A stretch of 64,000 bases of DNA, taken from Dechloromonas aromatica (nom. nud.) (lineage in GTDB: Bacteria; Pseudomonadota; Gammaproteobacteria; Burkholderiales; Rhodocyclaceae). The notes under the pieces were generated by a model. The model was not told where the DNA came from. It saw only the letters and a program-made list of their open reading frames with translations, and made no database searches. Position 1 is the stretch's first letter, and each line of letters opens with the position of its first letter. This document shows positions 32,131 to 42,638 of the stretch, piece by piece. The position numbers and the translations under genes are program-made. The DNA lies in assembly GCA_017848965.1 (NCBI GenBank), contig JAFIHA010000055.1, forward strand, positions 1 to 64,000. Direction: 5' to 3'.

Positions 32131-33041
32131 GTGAGCAGATTGAAAACTCGTCCATGCCGGAAGTGGACGAGCCGACGCAAACGATGGCGTTTGCGTTGTC
32201 CGTCGGCAACCAGTTGCGCCAGGCCAGAGAGGCGCGCGGCCTTGGCGTGGGTGACATCGCCCAGGCGCTGAAACTCGGTCCGCGCCAGGTCGAGGCGCTG
32301 GAGCGCGACGAATGGACGGATCTACCGGGAACCACCTTCATCCGTGGTTTCGTGCGCAACTACGCGCGTCTGGTTGGTGTCGATCCGCAGCCCCTGATGG
32401 CGCATCTTGGTAACTTGCTGGAAAAGCCGGTCGATACGCTGAACGTTCCTGCCGCGGCGCCGACGACGATGCGCAGCGGCAACCGTTCGCGCGATCGGGC
32501 GGTGGTCGCCATTGGCGTTGGTCTGGTGGTGGTTGCGGTGCTGGCCTATTTCCTGTTGCCCAGCGATCTTGCCGCCTGGCGTGCCAACCTGCAGTCCTTG
32601 CTCGATGCCAGCCCGACGAGCGCGGAGACCAGCGAAGCCGCGGCGGCGCAGGAGCCGCTTTTCCCGCCGCCCGAGGCGGCTGCACCAGCAGCAGTGCTTG
32701 CGCCGACGATCGAAGTTCCGGCGACGGTGGCGCCAGCCGCCCTTGTCAACCCGTTACCGGTTCAGCCGACGCCGCCGGTTCAGCCGGTTGCCAACAGCAC
32801 AACGGACGGGCAACTGCGTTTCCACGTCGCTCGCGAGTCCTGGGTTGAAGTACGTGACCGCGACGATGTGGTGGTGTTTTCCCAGCGTCTGCCGGCGGGT
32901 AGCGAACAGCAGGTCGGCGGCAAGGCGCCGCTGTCGGTGACCATCGGCTATGCGCCCGGGGTCAGCCTGATGGCGCATGGCAAGGTCGTCGATCTGGCGC
33001 CGCATACCCGTGGCGATGTCGCCCGTCTGCTGGTGGAGTAA
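32127..33041 (+). CDS. rodZ: Cytoskeleton protein RodZ
   Basis: A 304-residue bitopic protein. An Xre-like helix-turn-helix occupies residues ~25-95 (LRQAREARGLGVGDIAQALKLGPRQVEALE), one membrane helix lies at ~128-148, an Ala/Pro-rich periplasmic linker follows, and a C-terminal beta domain (DUF4115 type) lies at ~225-304. RodZ links MreB to the inner membrane and sets rod shape. The position between pilF and ispG matches the conserved order. Its start overlaps pilF by four bases and ispG begins three bases after its stop. Confidence 0.93.
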   Translation: MSEQIENSSMPEVDEPTQTMAFALSVGNQLRQAREARGLGVGDIAQALKLGPRQVEALERDEWTDLPGTTFIRGFVRNYARLVGVDPQPLMAHLGNLLEKPVDTLNVPAAAPTTMRSGNRSRDRAVVAIGVGLVVVAVLAYFLLPSDLAAWRANLQSLLDASPTSAETSEAAAAQEPLFPPPEAAAPAAVLAPTIEVPATVAPAALVNPLPVQPTPPVQPVANSTTDGQLRFHVARESWVEVRDRDDVVVFSQRLPAGSEQQVGGKAPLSVTIGYAPGVSLMAHGKVVDLAPHTRGDVARLLVE

Positions 33042-33044
33042 GCC

Positions 33045-34274
33045 GTGACTGCCCTTGCCAAGCGCCCGACCCGCGCCACCACCATCGCTCACGTTCGCCT
33101 CGGTGGCGACGCGCCGGTGGTCATCCAGTCGATGACCAACACCGACACTGCCGATTACCTGTCCACCGCCATCCAGTGCGCCGAGCTGGCGCGCGCCGGT
33201 TCCGAGCTGGTACGGATCACGGTCAATTCGCCGGAAGCGGCGGCGGCGGTGCCGAAGATCCGCGATCATCTCGACAAGATGAACTGCAATGTGCCGCTGA
33301 TCGGTGATTTCCACTACAACGGCCACCGCCTGCTCACCGAGCACCCGGCCTGCGCCGAGGCGCTGGCCAAGTACCGGATCAACCCGGGCAACGTCGGTTT
33401 CGGCAAAAAAAAGGACGAGCAGTTCGCGCAGATGGTCGAACTCGCCTGCCGCTACGACAAGCCGGTGCGTATCGGCGTCAATTGGGGCAGCCTCGATCAG
33501 GAATTACTGGCGCGGATCATGGACGAGAACAGCAAGCGTGCCGAGCCGCTCGATGCGACCGAAATGATGCGCCACGCGATGGTGACGTCGGCGCTCGAAT
33601 CGGCGGCGAAGGCCGAGGAAGTCGGCCTGGCCGGCGAGAAGATCATCCTCTCGTGCAAGGTGTCGAGCGTCCAGGACCTGATCGCGATCTACCGCGAACT
33701 GGCGCGGCGCGCCGATTACGCGCTGCATCTGGGCTTGACCGAGGCCGGCATGGGCTCCAAGGGCATCGTTGCGTCGACCGCCGCTTTGTCGGTGCTGCTC
33801 CAGGAAGGCATCGGCGACACCATCCGCGTCTCGCTGACGCCGGAGCCGGGTGGTTCGCGCAGCCAGGAAGTCATCGTCGCCCAGGAAATCCTGCAGACCA
33901 TGGGCCTGCGCGCGTTCACGCCGATGGTCGCGGCTTGCCCGGGCTGCGGCCGGACGACCTCGACCTTCTTCCAGGAACTGGCCGGCGAGGTGCAGGACTT
34001 CGTGCGTGCCCGCATGCCGGAATGGAAGCTGCATTACGACGGCGCCGAGAACATGACGCTGGCCGTCATGGGCTGCATCGTCAATGGTCCGGGCGAATCG
34101 AAGCACGCCAACATCGGCATCTCGCTGCCGGGCACCGGTGAAGCGCCGTCGGCGCCGGTCTACGAGGACGGCGAGAAGACCGTGACCCTGAAGGGTGACA
34201 ATATCGCCAGGGAATTCAAGGACATCATCGAGCGCTACGTCCAGCGCACCTACAAGAAGAAACTGCAAGCATGA
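33045..34274 (+). CDS. ispG: 4-hydroxy-3-methylbut-2-enyl diphosphate synthase (flavodoxin)
   Basis: A 409-residue 4Fe-4S enzyme of the MEP isoprenoid pathway. [11 protein letters not shown] near the N-terminus, the [11 protein letters not shown] phosphate-binding segment, CPGCGRTTS and [11 protein letters not shown] give the family identity and the cluster cysteines. The start is GTG at 33045, three bases after rodZ. Its stop overlaps the hisS start by four bases. Confidence 0.97.
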   Translation: MTALAKRPTRATTIAHVRLGGDAPVVIQSMTNTDTADYLSTAIQCAELARAGSELVRITVNSPEAAAAVPKIRDHLDKMNCNVPLIGDFHYNGHRLLTEHPACAEALAKYRINPGNVGFGKKKDEQFAQMVELACRYDKPVRIGVNWGSLDQELLARIMDENSKRAEPLDATEMMRHAMVTSALESAAKAEEVGLAGEKIILSCKVSSVQDLIAIYRELARRADYALHLGLTEAGMGSKGIVASTAALSVLLQEGIGDTIRVSLTPEPGGSRSQEVIVAQEILQTMGLRAFTPMVAACPGCGRTTSTFFQELAGEVQDFVRARMPEWKLHYDGAENMTLAVMGCIVNGPGESKHANIGISLPGTGEAPSAPVYEDGEKTVTLKGDNIAREFKDIIERYVQRTYKKKLQA

Positions 34275-35560
34275 GTCAGACTTTGCAAGCCGTGCGCGGG
34301 ATGAACGACATCCTGCCGGAAGAAGCGGCGTTCTGGGAACTGTTCGAGGACACCGTCCGCACCTGGCTGAAAGGCTATGGTTACAAGCCGATCCGCATGC
34401 CCATCGTCGAGCCGACGCCGCTGTTCAAGCGCGCCATCGGCGAAGTCACCGACATCGTCGAGAAGGAAATGTATTCCTTCATCGACGGCCTCAACGGCGA
34501 AGCGCTGACCCTGCGTCCGGAAGGCACCGCCGGCTGCGTGCGCGCCGTCATCGAGCACAATCTGGCGGCGCGGCAGACGCAGCGCCTCTACTACCTCGGC
34601 CAGATGTTCCGCCACGAGCGGCCGCAGAAGGGGCGTTACCGGCAGTTCCACCAGGTCGGCGTCGAAACTTTCGGCATCGCCGGTCCGGACATCGATGCCG
34701 AATTGATCCTGATGGGCGCCCGCCTGTGGGCCGACCTCGGCCTCGATGGCATCGAACTGCAGATCAACAGCCTCGGTCAGCCGGCCGAGCGCGCCGAGCA
34801 TCGTGCCGCGCTGATCGCCTACCTGGAACAGCACGTCGAGGTCCTCGACGAGGACGCCAAGCGTCGTCTGTACACCAACCCGCTGCGTATCCTCGACACC
34901 AAGAACCCGGCGCTGCAGGACATCTGCGCCGCGGCGCCGAAGCTGATCGACTTCCTCGGCGCCGAATCGCTGGCGCATTTCGAGGGCGTGCAGCAGGTGC
35001 TGCGCGACGCCGGCCAGCCGTTCACCATCAACCCGCGCCTGGTGCGCGGTCTCGATTACTACAACCTGACCGTCTTCGAATGGGTCACCGACAAGCTCGG
35101 CGCCCAGGGCACCGTGTGCGCCGGCGGCCGCTATGACGGTCTGGTCGAGCAGCTCGGCGGCAAGCCGACGCCGGCCTGCGGCTTCGCCATGGGCGTCGAA
35201 CGGCTGATCGCCTTGATCAAGGACTCCGGCGGCGCGCCGGCCGAGCCGGCGCCCGACGTCTATGTCGTGCACCAGGGCGAAGCCGCCGGCCGACTGGCTT
35301 TCCGCGTCGCCGAAGGTCTGCGCGACCAGGGGCTGGACGTGCTGCTGCACTGCGGCGGTGGCTCCTTCAAGTCGCAGATGAAGAAGGCCGACGGCAGCGG
35401 CGCCGCTTTCGCAGTGATCATCGGCGACGACGAAGCGGCGACCGGCGAGGCACAACTGAAGGCGCTACGCGAAGAAGGCGTGGCGCAGCGTAAACTGAAG
35501 GTCGATGAACTGGCGGAAGCCATCATCGACCACATGATTGATTCGGACGAAGAGGAATAA
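34271..35560 (+). CDS. hisS: Histidyl-tRNA synthetase
   Basis: A 429-residue class II aminoacyl-tRNA synthetase. [12 protein letters not shown] opens the protein; LRPEGTAG and [17 protein letters not shown] (motif 2) and the histidine-specific [15 protein letters not shown] and [13 protein letters not shown] motifs are present; the C-terminal anticodon-binding domain spans ~330-425. It starts inside the end of ispG (ATGA overlap) and is followed by the YfgM-like gene, as in many Beta- and Gammaproteobacteria. Confidence 0.98.
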   Translation: MSQTLQAVRGMNDILPEEAAFWELFEDTVRTWLKGYGYKPIRMPIVEPTPLFKRAIGEVTDIVEKEMYSFIDGLNGEALTLRPEGTAGCVRAVIEHNLAARQTQRLYYLGQMFRHERPQKGRYRQFHQVGVETFGIAGPDIDAELILMGARLWADLGLDGIELQINSLGQPAERAEHRAALIAYLEQHVEVLDEDAKRRLYTNPLRILDTKNPALQDICAAAPKLIDFLGAESLAHFEGVQQVLRDAGQPFTINPRLVRGLDYYNLTVFEWVTDKLGAQGTVCAGGRYDGLVEQLGGKPTPACGFAMGVERLIALIKDSGGAPAEPAPDVYVVHQGEAAGRLAFRVAEGLRDQGLDVLLHCGGGSFKSQMKKADGSGAAFAVIIGDDEAATGEAQLKALREEGVAQRKLKVDELAEAIIDHMIDSDEEE

Positions 35561-35565
35561 ACAGC

Positions 35566-36207
35566 ATGGCGCATTACGACCTCGAAGAACAGGAACAGAT
35601 CGACACGCTGAAAACCTGGTGGAAGATGTACGGCAACCTGGTCACTTCCTTGCTGACCGCTGCGGCCCTGGCGGCTGCCGGCTGGCAAGGCTGGAACTGG
35701 TACCAGAACGACCAGTCGGCGAAGGCGGCGGCGGTATTCGCCGCGCTCGAACAGGCGATCGAGGCCGGCGACGCGCAGCGCCTGAAGGCGACTGCCGGCG
35801 AGCTGACCGAAAAATTCCCGCGCTCCGGTTATGCCGGTCTCGGTGCCATGGTCGCCGCACGCAGTTCCTTCGACGCCGGTGACCTGAAGACGGCGAAGGC
35901 GCAGCTCGGCTGGGTCGTCGAAAACGCCAAGGACGAACTGCGCGACATCGCCCGCCTGCGTCTGAGCGCCGTGCTGCTCGACGAGAAGGCCTACGACGAG
36001 GCGCTCAAGCAGCTGGCCGAGGCGCCGGCAGCCGATTTCGCGGCACGCTTCCTGGAAATGAAGGGCGACGTGCTGAGCGCCCAGGGCAAGGCGGCGGAAG
36101 CCCGTGCGGCTTACCAGGAAGCCATCGGTAAGCTTGGCGCCGACGCCGAAGGCGCCGGTCGCGAACTACTGCAGCAGAAGCTCGACAGCCTGGGAGAAAG
36201 CGCATGA
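35566..36207 (+). CDS. YfgM-like tetratricopeptide membrane protein
   Basis: A 213-residue protein with a short acidic cytoplasmic N-terminus (YDLEEQEQIDTLKTWWK), one membrane helix at ~24-44 and a periplasmic helical TPR-like domain. This architecture and the hisS-bamB context identify the YfgM family, which in E. coli is an ancillary SecYEG subunit working with PpiD chaperone. Its stop overlaps the bamB start by four bases. Confidence 0.88.
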   Translation: MAHYDLEEQEQIDTLKTWWKMYGNLVTSLLTAAALAAAGWQGWNWYQNDQSAKAAAVFAALEQAIEAGDAQRLKATAGELTEKFPRSGYAGLGAMVAARSSFDAGDLKTAKAQLGWVVENAKDELRDIARLRLSAVLLDEKAYDEALKQLAEAPAADFAARFLEMKGDVLSAQGKAAEARAAYQEAIGKLGADAEGAGRELLQQKLDSLGESA

Positions 36208-37367
36208 CGCGTCGCCCCCTGTTCCTGCTGACGGCCATCGCCCTGGCGCTGGGCGGTTGTTCGACGATCTCCAGCACCTTCGAATCGATCAATCCCTTCG
36301 CGCCGTCGGCGCCCAAGATGTCGCCGCTGCCCGAACTGGGCAAGTCCGAACAGGCGGCGAAGACACTCTGGTCGGTCGATGTCGGCGACGCCAAGGCCTA
36401 CGACTTCACGCCGGCGATCGTCGGCGAGACGGTTTATGTCGCCGAACACAAGGGCATGCTTTACCGCCTCGACAACGGCAAGACGACCTGGAAGATCGAG
36501 GCCGGGCAGCCGTTGTCGGCCGGTGTCGGCGCCGGCGCCGGGATGCTCGTTGTCGGTACGGCGAAGGGCGGCGTGCTGGCTTTCGACGCGGAAACCGGCA
36601 AGGCGCTATGGCAGGCTCAAGTGAGCAGCGAAGTCCTGGCGACGCCGGCGGTCAGCAGCGACGGCGTTGCCGTGCGTAGCGGCGACAACCGGATCTTCTT
36701 CCTCGATGCCCGCGACGGTTCGCGCAAATGGCTTTACCAGCGGCCGATGCCGGCACTGTCGGTGCGTTCCACCGGCGCCCCGGTGTTTGCCGACCGCTAC
36801 CTGTTCGCCGGTTTCCCGGGCGGCAAGCTGGTCGGCCTGTCGCTACAGAACGGCGCGCCGGTCTGGGAAGGCACCGTTGCTCAGCCGAAGGGGACGACCG
36901 AACTCGATCGCGTCGCCGACATCGTTTCGGCGCCGGTGATCGACGGCACGCAGATCTGCGCTGTCGCCTTCCAGGGCAAGGTCGCCTGTTTCGACATGGG
37001 GCAGGGCGGCGCCATGGTCTGGTCGCGGGATATTTCCTCGGCCCGTGGCGTGGCGCTCGATGGCCGCTATCTCTTCGTTACCGACGACGAGGGCGTGGTC
37101 TATGGGCTGGATCGCTTGAGCGGCGGCAGCCTGTGGAAGCAGGACAAGCTGCGCAATCGCGCGGTGACCGCCCCGGCGGTACGCGGCGAGGTGGTGGTGG
37201 TCGGCGATGCCGAAGGCTACGTGCATTTCCTGTCGCGCGAAGAGGGCGCTTTCCTGGCCCGCCAGAAAACCGACGGTACCGCCATCCGGGTCGCCCCTCA
37301 GCGACTCGGCGAAGCCGTCCTGACGCAGTCGTCGGGCGGTGATGTCAGCTTGATCGGGATCCAATGA
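36204..37367 (+). CDS. bamB: Outer membrane assembly lipoprotein BamB
   Basis: A 387-residue lipoprotein with lipobox LALGGC (Cys19) and repeated eight-bladed beta-propeller (PQQ-like) units such as [19 protein letters not shown] and GSLWKQDK. BamB supports beta-barrel insertion with BamA. It overlaps the YfgM-like gene and der by four bases each. Confidence 0.95.
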   Translation: MTRRPLFLLTAIALALGGCSTISSTFESINPFAPSAPKMSPLPELGKSEQAAKTLWSVDVGDAKAYDFTPAIVGETVYVAEHKGMLYRLDNGKTTWKIEAGQPLSAGVGAGAGMLVVGTAKGGVLAFDAETGKALWQAQVSSEVLATPAVSSDGVAVRSGDNRIFFLDARDGSRKWLYQRPMPALSVRSTGAPVFADRYLFAGFPGGKLVGLSLQNGAPVWEGTVAQPKGTTELDRVADIVSAPVIDGTQICAVAFQGKVACFDMGQGGAMVWSRDISSARGVALDGRYLFVTDDEGVVYGLDRLSGGSLWKQDKLRNRAVTAPAVRGEVVVVGDAEGYVHFLSREEGAFLARQKTDGTAIRVAPQRLGEAVLTQSSGGDVSLIGIQ

Positions 37368-38698
37368 AACCCACCATCGTCCTGGTCGGCCGCCCCAATG
37401 TCGGCAAATCGACGCTTTTCAATCGGCTGACCAAGTCGCGCGACGCCATCGTCGCCGACCTGCCCGGCTTGACCCGCGATCGCCATTACGGCCACGGCAA
37501 GCTCGGCAAGAAGCCTTTCCTGGTCGTCGATACCGGTGGTTTCGAGCCATTGGTCAAGGACGGCATCCTGCACGAAATGGCCAAGCAGACGGAGCAGGCG
37601 ATCGCCGAAGCCGATGCGGTCATTTTCGTGGTCGACGGGCGTGTCGGCCTGACGCCGCACGACAAGGAAATCGCCAACAAGCTGCGCTGCATCGGCCGGC
37701 CGGTCCTGGTCGCCGTGAACAAGGCGGAAGGCCTCAACGCCGGTATGGTCGAGGCGGATTTCCACGCGCTTGGACTCGGCGAGCCGTACGCAATTTCCGC
37801 CAGCCATGGCGAAGGCGTGCGCGGCCTGATCGAACTGGCGCTCGAATCCTTCCCCGAGCCGGAGGACGACGAGTGGCATTCCGACGCGATCCGCGTCGCG
37901 ATCGTCGGCCGGCCGAACGTCGGCAAGTCGACGCTGGTCAATACCCTGCTCGGCGAGGAGCGCGTCATTGCCTTCGACGCGCCGGGGACGACCCGCGATT
38001 CGATCGAGATCGATTTCGAACGCGACGGGCGCAAGTACGTGCTCGTCGACACCGCCGGCATGCGCAAGCGCGGCAAGGTGTTCGAGGCGATCGAGAAATT
38101 CTCGGTGGTGAAGACGCTGCAGTCGATCGAGGACGCCAACGTGGTGATCCTGATGGTCGATGCCCGCGCCGACATCTCCGACCAGGATGCGCATATCGCC
38201 GACTTCATCGTCCAGTCGGGGCGCGCCCTGGTGGTCGCGGTCAACAAGTGGGACGGGCTCGACGCCTACGTCCGCGAGCAGACCCGGCAGATCCTGCAGC
38301 GCAAGCTGAAATTCCTCGATTTCGCCAAGTTCCATTTCGTCTCGGCGCTGGAAAACGTCGGCCTGAACAACCTGTTCCGTTCGGTGGACAGTGCCTACGC
38401 GGCGGCGATGACCAAGCTGTCCACGCCGCGTCTGACGCGCGTGCTGGCCGACGCCATCGCCCGTCAGGCGCCGCCCAAGCACGGCCTGTTCCGGCCGAAG
38501 CCGCGTTATGCGCACCAGGGGGGCTCGAACCCGCCGATCATCGTCATCCACGGCAATGCCGTCGACCAGATCGGCGACAGCTATCGCCGCTACCTCGAGC
38601 ACACCTTCCGCGAAGCCTTCAAGCTGCAGGGAACGCCCCTGCGCATCCAGTTCGTCGCCGGCAAGAACCCGTTTGCCGAGAAGGAGCCACGCCGCTGA
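37364..38698 (+). CDS. der: Ribosome-associated double GTPase Der (EngA)
   Basis: A 444-residue protein with two tandem G domains: the first with [12 protein letters not shown] at ~8-19 and the second with [12 protein letters not shown] at ~183-194, each followed by its DTGG or DTAGM and NKxE/NKWD motifs; a C-terminal KH-like domain follows. Der acts in 50S subunit assembly. It ends the long coupled run begun at ndk. Confidence 0.98.
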   Translation: MKPTIVLVGRPNVGKSTLFNRLTKSRDAIVADLPGLTRDRHYGHGKLGKKPFLVVDTGGFEPLVKDGILHEMAKQTEQAIAEADAVIFVVDGRVGLTPHDKEIANKLRCIGRPVLVAVNKAEGLNAGMVEADFHALGLGEPYAISASHGEGVRGLIELALESFPEPEDDEWHSDAIRVAIVGRPNVGKSTLVNTLLGEERVIAFDAPGTTRDSIEIDFERDGRKYVLVDTAGMRKRGKVFEAIEKFSVVKTLQSIEDANVVILMVDARADISDQDAHIADFIVQSGRALVVAVNKWDGLDAYVREQTRQILQRKLKFLDFAKFHFVSALENVGLNNLFRSVDSAYAAAMTKLSTPRLTRVLADAIARQAPPKHGLFRPKPRYAHQGGSNPPIIVIHGNAVDQIGDSYRRYLEHTFREAFKLQGTPLRIQFVAGKNPFAEKEPRR

Positions 38699-38793
38699 AT
38701 CATTGTCACAAATAACGCACAAAAATTTTCGCATCCACCGACTAATTTGGGTACATTAGGACCCTCATAACAACACACATGGAGTTCCACACC

Positions 38794-39030
38794 ATGAGCA
38801 ACAAAGGGCAACTTCTACAAGACCCCTTTCTCAACGCACTGCGTCGCGAGCATGTTCCCGTTTCCATCTATCTGGTGAACGGCATCAAGCTGCAGGGGCA
38901 GGTTGAGTCTTTTGACCAGTACGTCGTCCTCCTCAAGAACACCGTCACCCAGATGGTGTACAAGCACGCCATCTCCACGGTTGTCCCGGCGCGTCCGGTC
39001 AACATCCATCAAGAGCAGGCCGCAGAATAA
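38794..39030 (+). CDS. hfq: RNA chaperone Hfq
   Basis: A 78-residue Sm-like RNA chaperone. The Sm1 ([21 protein letters not shown]) and Sm2 ([10 protein letters not shown]) motifs are intact; the C-terminal tail is short, as usual outside enterics. ATG 38794 follows GGAGTTCCACC. An upstream frame start at 38779 is rejected. The preceding 95 bases are AT-rich (including GTACATTAGG at 38751-38760) and probably carry a promoter. Confidence 0.97.
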   Translation: MSNKGQLLQDPFLNALRREHVPVSIYLVNGIKLQGQVESFDQYVVLLKNTVTQMVYKHAISTVVPARPVNIHQEQAAE

Positions 39031-39087
39031 GGCGGCTGATCTGGCAGCCTCCGATGTCCGGGGCTGTTTTCTCCGCAGGAATTTCCG

Positions 39088-40242
39088 ATGCTTGAACGGC
39101 CGGCTGCCGGTGAGCGGGCCGTTGTCGTACAACTCGATTTCGGCCAGCTGGATGTCGAAGACCAGCTCGAAGAAGTTCGCCTGTTGACCGAATCCGCGGG
39201 AGGTGCGGTGGTCGGCGAAGTTCGCGGGCGACGTCAGTCGCCGGACCCGAAGACCTTTGCCGGCAGCGGCAAGGTGCAGGAAATTGCCGCCATGATCGCC
39301 GGCTGCTCAGCGCAGCTGGTGATCTTCAATCACGCGCTGTCGCCGGTGCAGCAGCGTAATCTCGAGCGCGACCTGAACTGCCGGGTGGTCGACCGCAACA
39401 GCCTGATCCTCGACATCTTCGCGCTGCGCGCGGCGAGCGCCGAGGGCAAGCTGCAGGTCGAACTGGCGCAGCTCGAACATCTGTCGACCCGCCTGGTGCG
39501 CGGCTGGACCCACCTCGAGCGGCAACGTGGCGGCATCGGCATGCGTGGTCCCGGCGAAACCCAGCTGGAAACCGACCGCCGTCTGCTTGGCAACCGCGTC
39601 AAGCTGCTCAAGGAGCGCCTGGCTCGCCTGGCGCGCCAGCGTGGCGTGCAGCGCAAGGCGCGGCGGCGCGGCGACGTGCTCAACGTTTCGCTGGTCGGCT
39701 ACACCAACGCCGGCAAGTCGACCTTGTTCAACACGCTGACCCATGCCGGTGTTTACGCCGCCGACCAGTTGTTCGCCACCCTCGACACGACCTCACGCAA
39801 GCTGTGGGTCGAAGGGGCAGGCAATATCGTCATCTCCGATACCGTCGGTTTCATCCGCGATCTGCCGCACTCGCTGGTCGATGCCTTCCACGCGACGCTG
39901 GAAGCGGCGGTCGATGCCGATCTGCTGCTGCACGTCGTCGATAGCGCGAGCCACGCCCGTGACGAGCAGATGGCCGAGGTCGACCGGGTGCTCGACGAGA
40001 TCGGCGCGCGCGATGTGCCGCGCCTGGTGGTCTGGAACAAGATCGACCTGACCGAGGCCGGGCCCGGGGTCGAGCGGGACGAATATGGTAATATCGCCCG
40101 GGTTCGCGTCAGTTCGCGCACTGGCGAAGGCTTGGAACTATTGCGCGAAACCCTGGCCGAATACGCCCGGGCCAAGACCGCGTCGCGGCGCCAGGCGCAA
40201 GATGCGGAAGCCTGTCCGGCAAACCCTGATTTCATTGACTGA
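39088..40242 (+). CDS. hflX: Ribosome-associated GTPase HflX
   Basis: A 384-residue GTPase that splits stalled ribosomes. The HflX N-terminal domain has PDPKTFAGSGKVQEI and GRTxLE-like VDRNSLILDIFALRA; the linker has GGIGMRGPGETQLETDRR; the G domain begins with VGYTNAGKSTLFNTLT and has DTVGFIRDLP and WNKIDL. It lies directly after hfq, as in E. coli. Confidence 0.97.
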   Translation: MLERPAAGERAVVVQLDFGQLDVEDQLEEVRLLTESAGGAVVGEVRGRRQSPDPKTFAGSGKVQEIAAMIAGCSAQLVIFNHALSPVQQRNLERDLNCRVVDRNSLILDIFALRAASAEGKLQVELAQLEHLSTRLVRGWTHLERQRGGIGMRGPGETQLETDRRLLGNRVKLLKERLARLARQRGVQRKARRRGDVLNVSLVGYTNAGKSTLFNTLTHAGVYAADQLFATLDTTSRKLWVEGAGNIVISDTVGFIRDLPHSLVDAFHATLEAAVDADLLLHVVDSASHARDEQMAEVDRVLDEIGARDVPRLVVWNKIDLTEAGPGVERDEYGNIARVRVSSRTGEGLELLRETLAEYARAKTASRRQAQDAEACPANPDFID

Positions 40243-40279
40243 ATCCCCAAAAATCATGATTCCTACGCTAGGTATACTC

Positions 40280-41575
40280 ATGTCGATCAACGATCCGCGC
40301 TGGGGCAACCGCGGTGGCGACGACGGCCAGGACGGCGGCGGTCCGCGCCGGCCGAACGATGGTCCCCCGGATCTCGAAGAACTCTGGCGCGATTTCAACC
40401 GCAAGCTGTCCGGGATGATGGGCAAGAAACGGGGCGGCGGCAACGGTGGTGGCGACGGGCCGCGCATGCCGCCGGTCGACTTCGGGCCGAAGATGCTGGG
40501 TGGCGGGATCGGTGTCCTGCTCGGTCTGGTCGTCCTGGTCTGGCTGGCCTCGGGGTTCTACATCGTCGACGAATCGCAGCGCGGCGTCGTCCTCCAGTTC
40601 GGCAAGCGTTACGAGACGACCGAGCCGGGCCTGCGCTGGCGTCTGCCGTATCCGATCCAGTCGCATGAACTGGTCAATCTGACCGGTGTGCGCACGATCG
40701 AGATCGGTTATCGCGGTACCGAGCGCAACAAGGTGCTCAAGGAAGCCCTGATGCTGACCGACGACGAGAACATCGTGAATATCCAGTTCGCGGTGCAGTA
40801 CATCCTCAAGGACCCGGTCGAGTACCTGTTCAACAACCGTCATCCCGACGAAGCCGTGGTCGGCGCCGCGGAAACCGCGGTGCGCGAGATTGTCGGCAAG
40901 AGCAAGATGGACTTCGTGCTTTACGAAGGTCGCGAACAGATCGCCAGCGAAGCGGCGAAACTGATGCAGGCGATCCTGGATCGCTACGATGCTGGCGTCT
41001 TGATCTCCAAGGTGACGATGCAGAACGCTCAGCCGCCGGAACAGGTGCAGGCTGCCTTCGACGACGCCGTCAAGGCCGGACAGGATCGGGAGCGCCAGAA
41101 GAACGAAGGTCAGTCCTACGCCAACGACGTGATTCCACGGGCGCGCGGTACGGCCGCGCGTCTGCTTCAGGAAGCTGACGGTTACCGGCAGCGGGTCATT
41201 TCGAACGCCGAGGGTGACGCCTCGCGCTTCCGCCAGATCGTCACCGAATACGCCAAGGCGCCGGAAGTGACCCGGCAGCGCATGTATCTCGACACCATGC
41301 AACAGATTTACGCCAATACCACCAAGGTTCTCGTCGACACCAAGGGGCAGGGCAATCTGCTCTACCTGCCGCTCGACAAGCTGATGAACGTCGCCGCCGG
41401 GACGGCTGCCCAGCAGGCTGGCGACGCGCACAATACGACGGCGGCTGGCCGTCAGTCCTCGGCCTTCGCCGGCCAGGTGCCGCCGCAGCTCGAACAGGCG
41501 CCGGCGGTAACGAGCAAGTCATTGTCGTCCAGCGAACGTTCGCCGCTGGGCTCGCGTGATCGGGAGGCCCGCTGA
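40280..41575 (+). CDS. hflK: FtsH protease modulator HflK
   Basis: A 431-residue SPFH/prohibitin-family protein with a Gly/Arg/Asp-rich cytoplasmic N-terminus (SINDPRWGNRGGDDGQ), one membrane helix at ~75-95 and a periplasmic SPFH domain (SQRGVVLQFGKRYETTEPGL). With HflC it encloses FtsH. ATG 40280 was chosen because it starts the family's typical N-terminus; the upstream frame overlaps hflX. The stop overlaps the hflC start (TGATG). Confidence 0.95.
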   Translation: MSINDPRWGNRGGDDGQDGGGPRRPNDGPPDLEELWRDFNRKLSGMMGKKRGGGNGGGDGPRMPPVDFGPKMLGGGIGVLLGLVVLVWLASGFYIVDESQRGVVLQFGKRYETTEPGLRWRLPYPIQSHELVNLTGVRTIEIGYRGTERNKVLKEALMLTDDENIVNIQFAVQYILKDPVEYLFNNRHPDEAVVGAAETAVREIVGKSKMDFVLYEGREQIASEAAKLMQAILDRYDAGVLISKVTMQNAQPPEQVQAAFDDAVKAGQDRERQKNEGQSYANDVIPRARGTAARLLQEADGYRQRVISNAEGDASRFRQIVTEYAKAPEVTRQRMYLDTMQQIYANTTKVLVDTKGQGNLLYLPLDKLMNVAAGTAAQQAGDAHNTTAAGRQSSAFAGQVPPQLEQAPAVTSKSLSSSERSPLGSRDREAR

Positions 41576-42444
41576 TGAATTCGCGTCTCAACCTGCTGGG
41601 AGGTGTCGTCCTCCTGATTCTCGTGGTGGTCTCGATGTCGGTGTTTACCGTCGATCAGCGCCAGTACGCCCTGGTGTTTCAACTGGGTGAGGTGAAGCGC
41701 GTGATCACCGAGCCGGGATTGAACTTCAAGGTGCCGATGATCCAGAACGTGCGTTTCTTCGATCGTCGTATCCTGACGCTCGACAGCGCCGATCCCGAGC
41801 GCTTCATCACCTCGGAAAAGAAGAACGTCCTGGTCGATTCCTACATCAAGTGGCGGATCATCGATCCCAAGCTCTATTACGTGTCGGTCGGTGGCGATGA
41901 AACGCGGGCCCGTACCCGCCTCAGCCAGACGGTCAATTCCGGCCTGCGCGAGGAATTCGGCAAGCGTCTGGTGCACGACGTGATTTCCGGCGAGCGCGAC
42001 AAGATCATGGACCAGATGCGGGAAAAGGCTGATGTCGACGCCCGCCGCATTGGCGTGCAGATCGTCGACGTGCGCCTGAAGCGCGTCGAGTTGCCGGAAG
42101 AGGTCAGCGGCGCGGTCTATAGCCGGATGGAAGCCGAACGCAAGCGGGTCGCCAACGAACTGCGTTCCGAAGGTGCGGCCGAAGCAGAAAAGATTCGCGC
42201 CGATGCTGATCGGCAACGCGAAGTGATCATTGCCGAGGCCTATCGCGATGCGCAGAAGGCCAAGGGCGAGGGTGATGCCAAGGCGGCGGCGATTTATGCC
42301 GATGCCTTCGGCAAGAATCCCGAGTTCTACGCCTTCTACCGCAGCCTTGAAGCTTACCGGAACAGCTTTGCCAACAAGAGTGACGTTCTGGTGGTCGAGC
42401 CTTCGTCCGATTTCTTCAAATACATGAAGAACGTCGGCCGCTGA
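41575..42444 (+). CDS. hflC: FtsH protease modulator HflC
   Basis: A 289-residue SPFH-family partner of HflK with an N-terminal membrane anchor (~5-23), VDQRQYALVFQLGEVKRV and the helical EAERKRVANELRSEGAAEAE region. The start overlaps the hflK stop by one base. Confidence 0.96.
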   Translation: MNSRLNLLGGVVLLILVVVSMSVFTVDQRQYALVFQLGEVKRVITEPGLNFKVPMIQNVRFFDRRILTLDSADPERFITSEKKNVLVDSYIKWRIIDPKLYYVSVGGDETRARTRLSQTVNSGLREEFGKRLVHDVISGERDKIMDQMREKADVDARRIGVQIVDVRLKRVELPEEVSGAVYSRMEAERKRVANELRSEGAAEAEKIRADADRQREVIIAEAYRDAQKAKGEGDAKAAAIYADAFGKNPEFYAFYRSLEAYRNSFANKSDVLVVEPSSDFFKYMKNVGR

Positions 42445-42452
42445 GTTCGTCA

Positions 42453-42638
42453 ATGGCTTCCAACCTGTTGCTGGCGTTCGCGCTGATGCTGGTGCTCGAG
42501 GGCCTGATGCCCTTCGTGGCACCGGCCGCCTGGCGTGAAACCTTTCGCCGCCTGATCCAGATGTCCGACGGCCAGATCCGTTTCATCGGCCTGACCTCGA
42601 TGCTGGTCGGGCTCATTCTCCTCATTCTCTTCTCATGA
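42453..42638 (+). CDS. DUF2065 small membrane protein (YjeT-like)
   Basis: A 61-residue protein with two membrane helices (~3-25 and ~43-60) and the conserved [17 protein letters not shown] and [12 protein letters not shown] segments of the DUF2065 family. It sits between hflC and hisZ, the same place as yjeT in E. coli after hflC. Its role is unknown. The stop overlaps the hisZ start by four bases. Confidence 0.88.
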   Translation: MASNLLLAFALMLVLEGLMPFVAPAAWRETFRRLIQMSDGQIRFIGLTSMLVGLILLILFS